Source: MGIIb-O1 sp002457595 (lineage in GTDB: Archaea; Thermoplasmatota; Poseidoniia; Poseidoniales; Thalassarchaeaceae). From it: 64,000 bases of DNA. Positions 18,024 through 26,343 of this stretch are shown here, in pieces; within the stretch, counting starts at the first letter, position 1, and each line of letters starts with the position of its first letter. Where the stretch lies: positions 310,001 through 374,000 of the forward strand of contig JBJLBO010000001.1 in NCBI GenBank assembly GCA_045568115.1, written 5' to 3'. A model generated the notes under the pieces. It was not told the DNA's origin and searched no databases. It saw only the letters and a list, made by a program, of their open reading frames with translations. Made by a program: the position numbers and the translations under genes.

Positions 18024-18173
18024 TGGTGCCGGGAGCGGGACTTGAACCCGCGACCTTCGGATGTCTCAGACATTCTCGGCTAGGCATTTGCGCTCATCGA
18101 TTGCATCAGCAGGAAAAAATCCCGCTAATTGTACCCTATGAGTCCGACGCGCTACCAACTACGCCACCCCGGC
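18024..18173 (-). tRNA. tRNA-Met (CAU) with a 74-base intron
   Basis: On the minus strand the acceptor stem GCCGGGG pairs with TCCCGGC, followed by A and encoded CCA. D arm and T arm (GCGGG/CCCGC around TTCAAGT) are complete. The anticodon stem CGGA/TCCG is interrupted after CTCATA, one base 3' of the CAU anticodon. The intron runs 18063-18136, the canonical 37/38 position, and splicing restores the loop CTCATAA. The exons match elongator tRNA-Met; a lysidine/agmatidine tRNA-Ile2 reading of CAU cannot be excluded from sequence alone. Confidence 0.9.
18063..18136 (-). other. tRNA-Met intron (74 bases)
   Basis: Boundaries are set by the requirement that the flanking bases rejoin as CTCATA/ATCCG. 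It should be cut at a bulge-helix-bulge by the archaeal splicing endonuclease. The intron is longer than most archaeal tRNA introns. I saw no guide-RNA box pair that I could defend. Confidence 0.7.
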
Positions 18174-18284
18174 AATACCTCGGGCCACCTGCCTACCCCA
18201 TTTGAGCGTTACACCTCTTTCGAGGTGGTAAAGCAAGGCAAGGAGGGGGCATACCCTTGATGAACAGCGAGGCGTCGCGATGCC
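18174..18284. other. Intergenic region with a 6-bp hairpin
   Basis: The gap between tRNA-Met and the next gene contains CACCTC-TTTC-GAGGTG (18212-18227), a 6-bp stem with a 4-base loop, then AGGAGGGGG (18240-18248). The stem may mark the tRNA promoter/leader side or a transcript end. Nothing else is recognised. Confidence 0.35.
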
Positions 18285-19172
18285 GTGGTCGACGTAGACT
18301 CCGCCCTGCGTGCAAGCGCATATTCGGGTAAGAAGAAGCCGAAAGGAGGAGGAGGGAAAGAGGACAAGCCTAGCCGCAAACTCGAGCCTTTCGACCCCGT
18401 TGCAGCCTATGAAAAAGAGAAGGCTGATGCATATTCTATGTGGTTAGTAATTTTCCTTGGTCTTTTAGTTGGATTGATTATGCGCTATGTCCTGATGCCT
18501 ACTCTGGATGGCCCTGAAACAATTCTGTGGTTAATTCCGGTACTTCTGATCACTACACTGCCATCAATACACAAACTGGTTATTCCAAATAGATATTCAG
18601 ATCTATACGACAAAGGTAATTGGTTTCGTTCGGGATTCTTATTCTTCTTCACCTTCATAGCAATCGCCTTCATTCTATCAAATCCTCCTTTGGCAGATAT
18701 TGCACCACCTACCTTTGCTGGTGGTATTGACATAGCTGAAACTGACGGTGTTGTCAGTTCTGAGTGGAAATCAGGAACCTACACATTAGAACTAAATCAA
18801 GGAGAAGTTGATGTGATTCTAGGATTTGCAGTTCGTGACAATGTAGATGCTGAGAGTGCTAATATTGTCGTCAGTATTTGGGGTGGAAAGTTGGGTACCG
18901 AAATGATATCTCTTGCAAATGGAACTGTAATTGATCAAGTTAGTGCTCAAGAAACTTTCAATCAAGTCGAGAATTGGACAAATTTAGACAAAAATGGCAA
19001 CCCGCGTGTCGCTACCCATTCAAAGGATATCGGCATGGCCTATGACTTGGGAACACTAACTCCAGGAGAATACCGAGTTCGAGTCCATCTTTCTGAAGAA
19101 GGAGACCCTTGGGATACTAACGATTGGGAACGCGAATACACACTAAAGATTCGCCAATCATTTACTGCTTGA
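18285..19172 (+). CDS. Membrane protein with a C-terminal beta ectodomain, unknown
   Basis: 295 aa starting at GTG 18285. A basic Gly/Lys-rich cytoplasmic N-terminus (KKKPKGGGGKEDKPSRK, about 16-32) precedes three hydrophobic segments near 52-72, 80-94 and 116-135. The remaining 150 residues look like an immunoglobulin- or CARDB-like beta domain (GTYTLELNQGEVDVILGFAVRD, DLGTLTPGEYRVRVHLSEE). I do not recognise a named family. Likely a surface-exposed anchor protein. It is followed by another orphan after 13 bases. Confidence 0.55.
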   Translation: MVDVDSALRASAYSGKKKPKGGGGKEDKPSRKLEPFDPVAAYEKEKADAYSMWLVIFLGLLVGLIMRYVLMPTLDGPETILWLIPVLLITTLPSIHKLVIPNRYSDLYDKGNWFRSGFLFFFTFIAIAFILSNPPLADIAPPTFAGGIDIAETDGVVSSEWKSGTYTLELNQGEVDVILGFAVRDNVDAESANIVVSIWGGKLGTEMISLANGTVIDQVSAQETFNQVENWTNLDKNGNPRVATHSKDIGMAYDLGTLTPGEYRVRVHLSEEGDPWDTNDWEREYTLKIRQSFTA

Positions 19173-19185
19173 ATTTAATTAGCAG

Positions 19186-20022
19186 ATGATTAATGGATGT
19201 AATATGAAAATACCTAAAGATGCACTATACTTTGCAACTCGGAATTTCATGGGAAGAAATCACCTTCAAGATGTTGATCAATTAAATGAATTAATTCGTA
19301 AAGAGAAATCTATTACTGCAGGTCTGCAAAGGGAAATGCCTCCAATCCCATTCACGGGAAATCCTTGGAACAAAATGAAAGGAAACTGTGTACTATTAGT
19401 AGGTATTAATCCAAGATGGCATGATAAAGGTACCAAGCAATATGAAAATGAATTACGACCTGCCATGGAACAAATTTCTTTATTTCATTCGGGTGTTGAT
19501 TCCGCTTTCGACAGATATCTAGAATCTCGTAATGAATACTTCTTGTCTGGTATGAAGTATGGAAGACATTTCACATTTCTGGAAAATCGTTTCAGAGAAA
19601 ACTGTTACCCTGTTGAGAATCCTTGGGACAGACACATTCAATCAATAGATGGTGTTCCTTGGTTTTCAGAAAATACTGATGATATTGATTATGAGATGGT
19701 TTCAGAAGAATATCTTCAACACCCTGCTTTTTGTTCATATGTTAAAGTAATAAAATGTCTAATTGATTTGATTGAGCCAAATTGGATTCACATTAATGGT
19801 AAATTTACAAGGATTGTGTTTGAAAATGCCTTTCCAAGTCATTCAGAAAGGATGATTGGTATAGAACAAAAATATGGAATTTTTGTTGGGCATTGTGAAA
19901 TTGGAAATTGGGAAATGCCGGTGCTGGCACATAATTTTGCGGGGAGTAGGAACTCTCCCAACATCGAAGATTGGGAAAAAATGATGGAGATCTGGAGAGA
20001 GTGGTTATTTTCTCAAGAGTGA
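19186..20022 (+). CDS. Orphan protein, AT-rich, weak uracil-glycosylase-like motifs
   Basis: 278 aa; starts ATG 19186 or 19204 (MKIPKDALYFATRN). The gene is visibly richer in A+T than its neighbours. CVLLVGINPRWHDKG (about 69-83) resembles the GxNPG motif A of the uracil-DNA glycosylase superfamily, and HNFAGSRNSP near the C-terminus could stand where the HPSP motif sits, but neither matches well. I would not call it a glycosylase without a structure prediction. Composition and lack of family suggest recent transfer. It converges with rfcS, overlapping by 18 bases. Confidence 0.5.
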   Translation: MINGCNMKIPKDALYFATRNFMGRNHLQDVDQLNELIRKEKSITAGLQREMPPIPFTGNPWNKMKGNCVLLVGINPRWHDKGTKQYENELRPAMEQISLFHSGVDSAFDRYLESRNEYFLSGMKYGRHFTFLENRFRENCYPVENPWDRHIQSIDGVPWFSENTDDIDYEMVSEEYLQHPAFCSYVKVIKCLIDLIEPNWIHINGKFTRIVFENAFPSHSERMIGIEQKYGIFVGHCEIGNWEMPVLAHNFAGSRNSPNIEDWEKMMEIWREWLFSQE

Positions 20023-20961
20023 ACATAACCTTGCAGTCATCGCATCTAGTTGCAATGCTTCACCGCCACCTTCGACCATTCTGAAATCAGTCTCAGCCAT
20101 CGCCTCAGTAACAGCCAACTTTTGCTTCTCATCGAGGAATGCCACATCACCAAGTCCTCGATGTAATTGATTGACCATGTCAGTGCCTGCCAGACCAAAC
20201 TTGTCGAGTAATGATTTGAGGCGCCGACGGGCAGGTTGGAAGCCATCTTCTTTGCAAGCCAAGAGGTATCCATGCAAGTCTTCAGGAGGAGCTGTTGCTG
20301 TAGTTTCGTAAATCATTTCACGAGTAACATCGTTGGATAATGAGGCTGCAACTTGCAAGGCTGTAATCGCCTTACGCAAGTCGCCGAGGCTAATGTGAAC
20401 AATCGCCTCAGCAGCCTCCTCATCAAGATTAATCGACTCAGAGGTGGCGACACTACGAATCATTTCACCGACCTGATCGTTTGCAAGAGGACGGAATCTG
20501 AACACCGCACATCGCGACTGAATAGCCTCGATAATTTTCGAGGAATAGTTGCATGAAAGAATGAATCTACAGGTCGCAGAATTCTGTTCCATAATCCGAC
20601 GTAGAGCACCCTGAGCATCCGGAGTTAAAGCGTCAGCCTCATCGAGGAAAATTACCTTAAATGTGGTACCGGGGACTGGTGCAGTCTTTGCAAAACCCTT
20701 GACTTTAGTACGAATTGACTCAAGTTTACGCTCATCGCTAGCATTCATCTCGAGCAAATTCATCCGATAACTTTCACCAAATACATCCCGAGTCAAAGCG
20801 AGGGCTGCGGTCGTTTTTCCAGTACCTGGAGGACCGGCGAGTAATAGATGTGGAAAGGTACGTTTCTCGGCATAAGCCTTGAGCCGATCGACCACTGCTC
20901 TTTGGCCTTTGATGTCAGCCACCGTGCGTGGACGGTGTCGCTCAACCCACATCTCGCTCAT
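20005..20961 (-). CDS. rfcS: Replication factor C small subunit
   Basis: RFC loads the PCNA clamp (this window also encodes PCNA at 43.5 kb). WVERHRPRTVADIKGQ opens the protein, GPPGTGKT (43-50) is Walker A, and FLDEADALTPDAQGALRR (about 105-122) holds Walker B and the following helix. FILSCNYSSKIIEAIQSRCAVFRF includes the arginine-finger SRC motif. The C-terminal collar domain (LGDVAFLDEKQKLAVTEAMAETDFRM) is complete. 318 aa, typical of an archaeal small subunit. The large subunit is not here. Confidence 0.95.
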   Translation of the reverse strand: MSEMWVERHRPRTVADIKGQRAVVDRLKAYAEKRTFPHLLLAGPPGTGKTTAALALTRDVFGESYRMNLLEMNASDERKLESIRTKVKGFAKTAPVPGTTFKVIFLDEADALTPDAQGALRRIMEQNSATCRFILSCNYSSKIIEAIQSRCAVFRFRPLANDQVGEMIRSVATSESINLDEEAAEAIVHISLGDLRKAITALQVAASLSNDVTREMIYETTATAPPEDLHGYLLACKEDGFQPARRRLKSLLDKFGLAGTDMVNQLHRGLGDVAFLDEKQKLAVTEAMAETDFRMVEGGGEALQLDAMTARLCSLLRK

Positions 20962-21024
20962 GGTCGTCCCTCAGCATCGAGCATCGGGTGTCCTTGAAGG
21001 TTCGCTTCCATATCCTCTGAAGTC

Positions 21025-21840
21025 TCAATAGGATTCGTTTTCATTGGGGAAATCCTTGTTGCGTACATCTGTGATGTACTGTTTGACCGCTCCATCGATA
21101 GAATCTCCTAAGTCAGCATAACGGCGGAGGAAGCGCGGACTGAAATCCTTAGTGATACCGAGCATATCATGCAAAACCAAAACTTGTCCATCACAATCTG
21201 CACCGGCTCCGATACCAATGGTTGGAATATTGAGTTGTGCACTAACCGAGGCTGCGAGGTCTGCGGGAATCTTCTCGAAGACTATTGAAAAACATCCAGC
21301 AGCCTCTATCGCTTTTGCGTCTTCAAGCAACTGAGCCGCTTCATCCTCTTCCTTAGCTCGAACACTATATGTTCCAAACTTGTAGATTGATTGTGGAGTT
21401 AGACCGAGATGACCCATGACTGGGATTCCAGCACTAACAATTCTCTCGATAGACTCTGAGACCTCGGCACCCCCCTCTAATTTGACTGAATGACCACCGG
21501 ACTCCTTCATTATGCGAATTGCTGAGTCAAGAGCGGTCTTTGAGTCACCTTGATAGGAACCAAATGGCATATCGACTACAACAAGCGCTCTTTCAACTCC
21601 GTTAACTACACATTGTGCATGGTAAATCATGTGATCGAGTGTAATTGGAACTGTAGTTTCGTTACCCGCCATTACATTCGACGCTGAATCTCCAACTAGA
21701 ATTACGTCAATTCCAGCAGCATCGACTAAACGGGCTAATGAGTAGTCATAGGATGTGAGCATGGTGATTTTCTCACCAGCCTGCTTCATCTCCTGAAGGG
21801 TATGAGTTGTTACCTTCTTTGCGCGGCTTGCAATTGCCAT
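21025..21840 (-). CDS. panB: 3-methyl-2-oxobutanoate hydroxymethyltransferase
   Basis: First step of pantothenate synthesis: hydroxymethylation of 2-oxoisovalerate using 5,10-methylene-THF. All landmarks are present: ITMLTSYDYSLARLVDAAG, ILVGDSASNVMAGNETTVPI (Mg-binding GDS), VDMPFGSYQ, VKLEGGAE, VMGHLGLTPQSIYKFGTY, and IPTIGIGAGADCDGQVLVLHDMLG. 271 aa, normal. Its use of folate C1 units fits the fhs gene at 5.3 kb. Many archaea lack PanB of this bacterial type (a general statement). 63 bases downstream of rfcS on the same strand. Confidence 0.93.
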   Translation of the reverse strand: MAIASRAKKVTTHTLQEMKQAGEKITMLTSYDYSLARLVDAAGIDVILVGDSASNVMAGNETTVPITLDHMIYHAQCVVNGVERALVVVDMPFGSYQGDSKTALDSAIRIMKESGGHSVKLEGGAEVSESIERIVSAGIPVMGHLGLTPQSIYKFGTYSVRAKEEDEAAQLLEDAKAIEAAGCFSIVFEKIPADLAASVSAQLNIPTIGIGAGADCDGQVLVLHDMLGITKDFSPRFLRRYADLGDSIDGAVKQYITDVRNKDFPNENESY

Positions 21841-21917
21841 ACTAGATGTCCCCCGGGGAACTGGCGAACGACCTTTCAGCCTTCAAACAACCGACGGTGG
21901 AATTCGGCCTAGAATGA

Positions 21918-23594
21918 CTAATCTGAGGACTCGTGCCTAGCAACACTGGCTAAGAATTCATCGACATCGATGATACCATTGCTATCAACATCGGCTTCGT
22001 CAAAGTATACTAGTAATTCATTCTCTTTATCCTTTGAATAACCTAGTGCATCCATAGCTGAAAGATATTGATTCGCGTTTAACTCACCATTACCATCAAT
22101 ATCTGCGGCATAGAAAGCGGTCAGACGACGACGCTTTTCAACTTCCCCAGGGTCACTATACTGTAACCCAAATGTCTCCCATGGAGTTATTTCTAGATCA
22201 GCATGTTTCTCACCATATCCCTTGTAGATGATGAATCCGAGTACAACTGCTGCAGTGCCACCTATAAGCGCCTTTGACCCCATCAAGAATAGGAGAACAA
22301 AACCGCCAATTATTCCAAATATCTGGATTAATGGATATACCGGTGACTTCCATTCAGGAGCATACCATGAATGAGAGCGTGATGCACTGCGTAGGACTAT
22401 CACACATGCATTGATGATAATGAAAATCATGATTTTGAAGCCTGATGCCAATTCTGCTACATCGTGAACTGGAAGAAAGGTGATGGCTGCAGCCATAGAC
22501 AAACCAGTACCAATTATTGCCCAATGAGGAGTTTGATACTCCTCATGTACTTTCTCAAGGAAGGAAGGAAGTAGCTTATCCTTGGCCATTGCATAAGGGA
22601 ACCTTGAGGCTGCCATGATACCTGCCAATGACATTGAAGTCATTGTCAAAACAGAGAGTAAGGCTGCAATGATACCAATTTCCTTACCGCCGACTCCGTC
22701 AGCGAATAGGAAAACAGGGTCTTCTCTTGCATGACCAGCATGATTTGCATCCATGAATAACGCTGGATCAAGGGAAGCGGCCATAATTAGAGTCACGACA
22801 ACGTAAAGTGTGGCACTGATTAACAAAGATAGTAAAATTCCGTTAGGAATATTTCTACTTGGATCTTTGATTTCGCCACCAATTGCGGCTATCTTAGTGA
22901 CTCCTGCATAAGAAACAAAAACAAAGGCGGCGGTTGATGCTACCGCTTCCCAATCACTTCCAAAGGCCTCCTGAGAAAACACATTATCCCAATTCATATC
23001 CATGGTAGCAAGGGCATATGCACAAAGCATTAGCAAATATGTTACAGAAATTAGCACAATTGGAGTCTGTACTTTCTTGATTCGCTTAACTCCGAGTATA
23101 TTGATTCCCACAATTAGTGCCAAAAGTACAAGTGCAGCAATCTCGATATCTATGTTAATTCCAATAAGATCTTCAATCACCCACAAATATGCTTTGAAGC
23201 CAATCAACGCAAATGCGGACTTCAGCATGAAGTTCGCCCATAAACCGAGTCCAGAAATAGTTCCGAACATCGGACCAAATGTTCTCTGAACGTAAACATA
23301 GGACCCTCCTGAAGTAGGCATTGCAGTTGCCAACTCAGATTTCGAAATAGCAGCAGGCAATACGATTACGGCAGCCACTAGGTAAGCTAACCATACGCCT
23401 CCTACCGGCTGATCTCCACCACCCATCTGAAGCATAGCTAGAGCAGGTAGAACAAAGAGACCAGAACCAAGCATTGCAGATAGTGAGATAATCACAACGG
23501 CGCTGAGATTGAGTTTCCGTTCTAGAGTCCCATCCATTCCGGCATCTGACTTGAGGACTATACCCGCAAGTTCCGTCGGACTCCTGTGCGCCAT
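21918..23594 (-). CDS. APC-family amino acid permease with C-terminal EF-hand pair
   Basis: About 450 residues form a 12-TM APC permease. The GSGLFVLPALAM motif (about 43-54) is the substrate-loop region of TM1, and MPTSGGSYVYVQRTFGP (about 92-108) matches the TM3 signature. The last ~75 residues form two EF-hands: one loop is DIDGNGELNANQ (the twelfth position is Q, not E), the other DVDSNGIIDVDE (all ligands present). The join lies just after the final TM, at the cytoplasmic or periplasmic side not settled here. Fusion suggests calcium-sensitive transport, which is inference. 558 aa. The gene is divergent from slyD by 112 bases. Confidence 0.85.
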   Translation of the reverse strand: MAHRSPTELAGIVLKSDAGMDGTLERKLNLSAVVIISLSAMLGSGLFVLPALAMLQMGGGDQPVGGVWLAYLVAAVIVLPAAISKSELATAMPTSGGSYVYVQRTFGPMFGTISGLGLWANFMLKSAFALIGFKAYLWVIEDLIGINIDIEIAALVLLALIVGINILGVKRIKKVQTPIVLISVTYLLMLCAYALATMDMNWDNVFSQEAFGSDWEAVASTAAFVFVSYAGVTKIAAIGGEIKDPSRNIPNGILLSLLISATLYVVVTLIMAASLDPALFMDANHAGHAREDPVFLFADGVGGKEIGIIAALLSVLTMTSMSLAGIMAASRFPYAMAKDKLLPSFLEKVHEEYQTPHWAIIGTGLSMAAAITFLPVHDVAELASGFKIMIFIIINACVIVLRSASRSHSWYAPEWKSPVYPLIQIFGIIGGFVLLFLMGSKALIGGTAAVVLGFIIYKGYGEKHADLEITPWETFGLQYSDPGEVEKRRRLTAFYAADIDGNGELNANQYLSAMDALGYSKDKENELLVYFDEADVDSNGIIDVDEFLASVARHESSD

Positions 23595-23706
23595 ATTACA
23601 TGTCGAACCAACAACCTATGTTGAACATTCCCTCGGTATTTTTCCACCTTAAATCAGACCAAGGCACACCCGCAGGGTTAGAAAGGAGGCGCTACGCGGG
23701 CTGAAC

Positions 23707-24195
23707 ATGACATTAGTCATTGAACAAGATATGGTAGCGGGAGTGCATTACACAGGTACATTCCCTGAAGGAGAGGTTTTCGACAGTAGTGAAGGGCGAG
23801 ATGCTCTATATTTCCTTGTTGGACACCGCCAAATGATTCCTGGATTTGAAGAAGAAATGATGGGTGCTGCAGTTGGCGAGAAGCGAGAATTCACCTTAAC
23901 CCCTGACCGCGCATATGGAGAACACGATGATGGAGCGATCCAGGTCGTACCTCGTGATCAATTTCCTGCAGATATGCCACTCGAAGTTGGAGTTTCAATG
24001 GCGGCACAGACCGACCAAGGACCTCTCCCGTTCACAATTACTGCTGTAGATGAAGAAAATGTAACCGTTGATTTCAATCATCAAATGGCAGGTAAGACTC
24101 TTCGCTTCAGCGTTGAAGTCGTAGAAGTTCGTGCCGCCACACCAGAGGAATTAGCTCATGGTCACGTCCACGGCCCTGGCGGGCATCATCACTGA
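23707..24195 (+). CDS. slyD: SlyD-like FKBP peptidyl-prolyl isomerase
   Basis: Prolyl isomerase and chaperone of the SlyD type. The FKBP halves are AGVHYTGTFPEGEVFDSS and MIPGFEEEMMGAAVGEKREFTLTPDRAYGE, split by the insert-in-flap domain (about 70-130), as in SlyD. The C-terminus (EELAHGHVHGPGGHHH) is histidine-rich and likely binds nickel or copper. A ribosome-binding AGGAGG lies at 23684-23689, about 20 bases upstream, so the start could be affected by a leader. ATG at 23707. 162 aa, normal. Confidence 0.9.
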   Translation: MTLVIEQDMVAGVHYTGTFPEGEVFDSSEGRDALYFLVGHRQMIPGFEEEMMGAAVGEKREFTLTPDRAYGEHDDGAIQVVPRDQFPADMPLEVGVSMAAQTDQGPLPFTITAVDEENVTVDFNHQMAGKTLRFSVEVVEVRAATPEELAHGHVHGPGGHHH

Positions 24196-24253
24196 ATCTA
24201 CAATATTGTAGTTTAGAGGCGAATCGTTATTCGGTCCTCGCCCTGCTCGACAT

Positions 24254-25273
24254 ATGAGTATGAGGACCACTGCGCTCGCTCTTTGTTGCCTGATGCTTGC
24301 GGCTCCGCTTGCGGGATGTATGGATATCTTCGGAGCGGATGCAGATGAGGAAGATGAACCCTTGAGAATAAACCACATCCAAGTCAAGGGCACGCATAAT
24401 TCGTATCACATCAAGCCATTTGGCCCCACAATTAGAGCCTATGATTACACACACGAACCTCTGGATATACAAGCAGAACAACAAGGTGTTCGACAATTCG
24501 AAATTGATGTATGGTGGGATCCTAGAGGTCAGTTATTTGTCTATCATAATCAGTACGATGTTCGGAGTACATGTGCGACATTCGAAGATTGTCTAGGAGT
24601 TCTCCTAACTTGGTCAAATGCAAATGAACAACACGTCCCTCTTTTCATCTGGATTGAACCCAAAGAATGGTTGCGTTCTAGCACAGATAATGATGCGATG
24701 GTTGAATTGCAAGACCTATTGGGTACGATAGAGGAAGAAATAGCAGCATATTGGCCGCGTGATAAGACAATTACTCCTGATGATGTACGTGGAGATGCTG
24801 ACACCCTGCGTGAAGCCATTACTACCTCGGGCTGGCCACTGCTTGATGATTCACGCGGAAAAGCCATGTTTGTCTTACTCGCGGAGGGAGATGTTAGAGA
24901 TGCATATCTAGAAACATACCCTGGACTAAATGACTCACTGATGTTCACAATGAATGAGGAAGCCAGCGATACTGCTGCAATCTATTCTGAAACAGATCCA
25001 ATAGGAATGGGGAGTGAAATTACTCGATTAGTGCAAGAAGGTTACATCGTACGCTCTCGCGCGGACAATGCAGAGGATGGAGAGGCTGACAATAATGAAA
25101 CAGCTCGCAGAGATGCCGCTTTCTCAGTAGGGGCTCACTCGATTTCAACCGACTATCCAGCTAAGGTCGATGGAATCGAATACTGGGTAGAAGTTCCTAA
25201 CGGTAATCCAGTAGCATGCAATCCAATAATTGCCCCATCGGGTTGCACTGCTGAAAGAGCGGAATCACTCTAG
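24254..25273 (+). CDS. Secreted PI-PLC-like (calcium-dependent phosphodiesterase) lipoprotein
   Basis: The N-terminus is a signal peptide ending in lipobox PLAGC (C22), so the protein is probably lipid-anchored outside the cell. GTHNSYH (46-52) carries the histidine expected of the PI-PLC C1 family, and VRQFEIDVWWDP (about 80-91) the acidic second motif; VFHNQ-type motifs follow (LFVYHNQYDV) and the C-terminal GAHSISTDYP closes the barrel pattern. It would hydrolyse phosphoinositides or related phosphodiesters. Substrate is inference. 339 aa, usual length for the family. Confidence 0.8.
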   Translation: MSMRTTALALCCLMLAAPLAGCMDIFGADADEEDEPLRINHIQVKGTHNSYHIKPFGPTIRAYDYTHEPLDIQAEQQGVRQFEIDVWWDPRGQLFVYHNQYDVRSTCATFEDCLGVLLTWSNANEQHVPLFIWIEPKEWLRSSTDNDAMVELQDLLGTIEEEIAAYWPRDKTITPDDVRGDADTLREAITTSGWPLLDDSRGKAMFVLLAEGDVRDAYLETYPGLNDSLMFTMNEEASDTAAIYSETDPIGMGSEITRLVQEGYIVRSRADNAEDGEADNNETARRDAAFSVGAHSISTDYPAKVDGIEYWVEVPNGNPVACNPIIAPSGCTAERAESL

Positions 25274-25653
25274 GCAAAGAAAGAGAGTATATCTAAAATG
25301 ATGAGTAAAACTCTTAGTGATTTCAAAAGAATTCCGTCCAATAATAATTGATCGGTAGCAAATAATCCAATTACAACGGTAATTATTACAAAAAGTTGTA
25401 GATAACCTTCGGCTTTATCTTTTGTAGTCATCTCATCTTCAGGATTCCAGTAGTCACTATCTTCTAATTCAGAATCTATATTTTGATTAGATGGTGTTTC
25501 TTCATTCAGTGATTCGTTTTGCCACCCTTCAGAATCCTCATTTACTGAAATTTCCTCATCATCCCTATGTTTGTAACACAAATGACTTCCGAACATTACG
25601 GGTTTATTGCAACCATCAATAGTGCATGGGCCACCCACAACCATGACACTCAA
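25270..25653 (-). CDS. Small Cys/His-rich protein with C-terminal TM segments
   Basis: 127 aa. CTIDGCNKPVMFGSHLCYKH (near 10-28) is a compact C-C-C-H zinc-binding element. An acidic Asn/Glu-rich middle (about 33-75) is probably disordered. Two hydrophobic segments (about 86-103 and 106-125) anchor the C-terminus. Family unknown. It converges with the PI-PLC-like gene, with a 4-base overlap at the stop codons, and lies just downstream of the RidA-dioxygenase operon. Confidence 0.5.
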   Translation of the reverse strand: MSVMVVGGPCTIDGCNKPVMFGSHLCYKHRDDEEISVNEDSEGWQNESLNEETPSNQNIDSELEDSDYWNPEDEMTTKDKAEGYLQLFVIITVVIGLFATDQLLLDGILLKSLRVLLIILDILSFFA

Positions 25654-25686
25654 TATAGGGTAATGGACTTGAAATTAGCCCAAGCA

Positions 25687-26343
25687 TCAAATCTTGGCGA
25701 TTACTTTCAATTCAACAGCAATTGGTGTGGGAAGAGCACGAACTGCCACTGTTGTGCGTGAGCAGAGAATTTCTCCGAAATACGCCTTGTAGACTTCATT
25801 GTATCCAGCAAAATCACGATCCATGTCAATTAGGAATGAATGACAATCCACGACCTTGTCAAGAGATGAGCCTACATCCTCAAGAATTGCCTTGATATTC
25901 TCAATCACCGCTCTTGTTTGGGCTCTGATGTCATAGTCAAGTGAATTCCCATTCTCGTCCCTGATTGGACCACCCGGAATTTCATCAGTTCCCGCTTGCC
26001 TCGGACCGATTCCACTTACAAAGATAAGATTCCCAACACGGTGAGCGTGTGGGTAGGCACCTACTGCTGAAGGTGCTCTCTCTGAATACAAGGGTCCGTC
26101 GTCATTGGTGAACTTGCCTGCAGTCTTCTTTCCCACAACACCCCCAACAACTCCTCCAACGGGACCACCAACAGCAACCCCTGCAGCAGCACCTAGGACT
26201 CCGCCGGCAGAATAAACCATTGATTTGCCATAATTATCGTAAATCTTGTCAATAAACTCGTCAGGCGCATCAATGAGATTTTGAATCATTTCAAGACGAT
26301 GACGAAAGGAAGTCTGGTCGTCAGTCTCGTCTTCTTCGCTCAT
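25687..26343 (-). CDS. RidA-family deaminase with N-terminal glycine-zipper segment
   Basis: The C-terminal 130 residues are a RidA/YjgF/UK114 domain: RVGNLIFVSGIGPRQAG, QTRAVIENIKAILEDVGSSLDKVVDC, and SRTTVAVRALPTPIAVELKVIA at the end with the typical final strand. RidA members hydrolyse imines and, in aromatic degradation, the AmnD type deaminates 2-aminomuconate. Residues about 35-75 form a glycine zipper (GVLGAAAGVAVGGPVGGVVGG), unusual for RidA, which could insert in a membrane or a pore. The start overlaps the preceding subunit gene by four bases (ATGA). Third gene of the amn-like operon. Confidence 0.85.
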   Translation of the reverse strand: MSEEDETDDQTSFRHRLEMIQNLIDAPDEFIDKIYDNYGKSMVYSAGGVLGAAAGVAVGGPVGGVVGGVVGKKTAGKFTNDDGPLYSERAPSAVGAYPHAHRVGNLIFVSGIGPRQAGTDEIPGGPIRDENGNSLDYDIRAQTRAVIENIKAILEDVGSSLDKVVDCHSFLIDMDRDFAGYNEVYKAYFGEILCSRTTVAVRALPTPIAVELKVIAKI

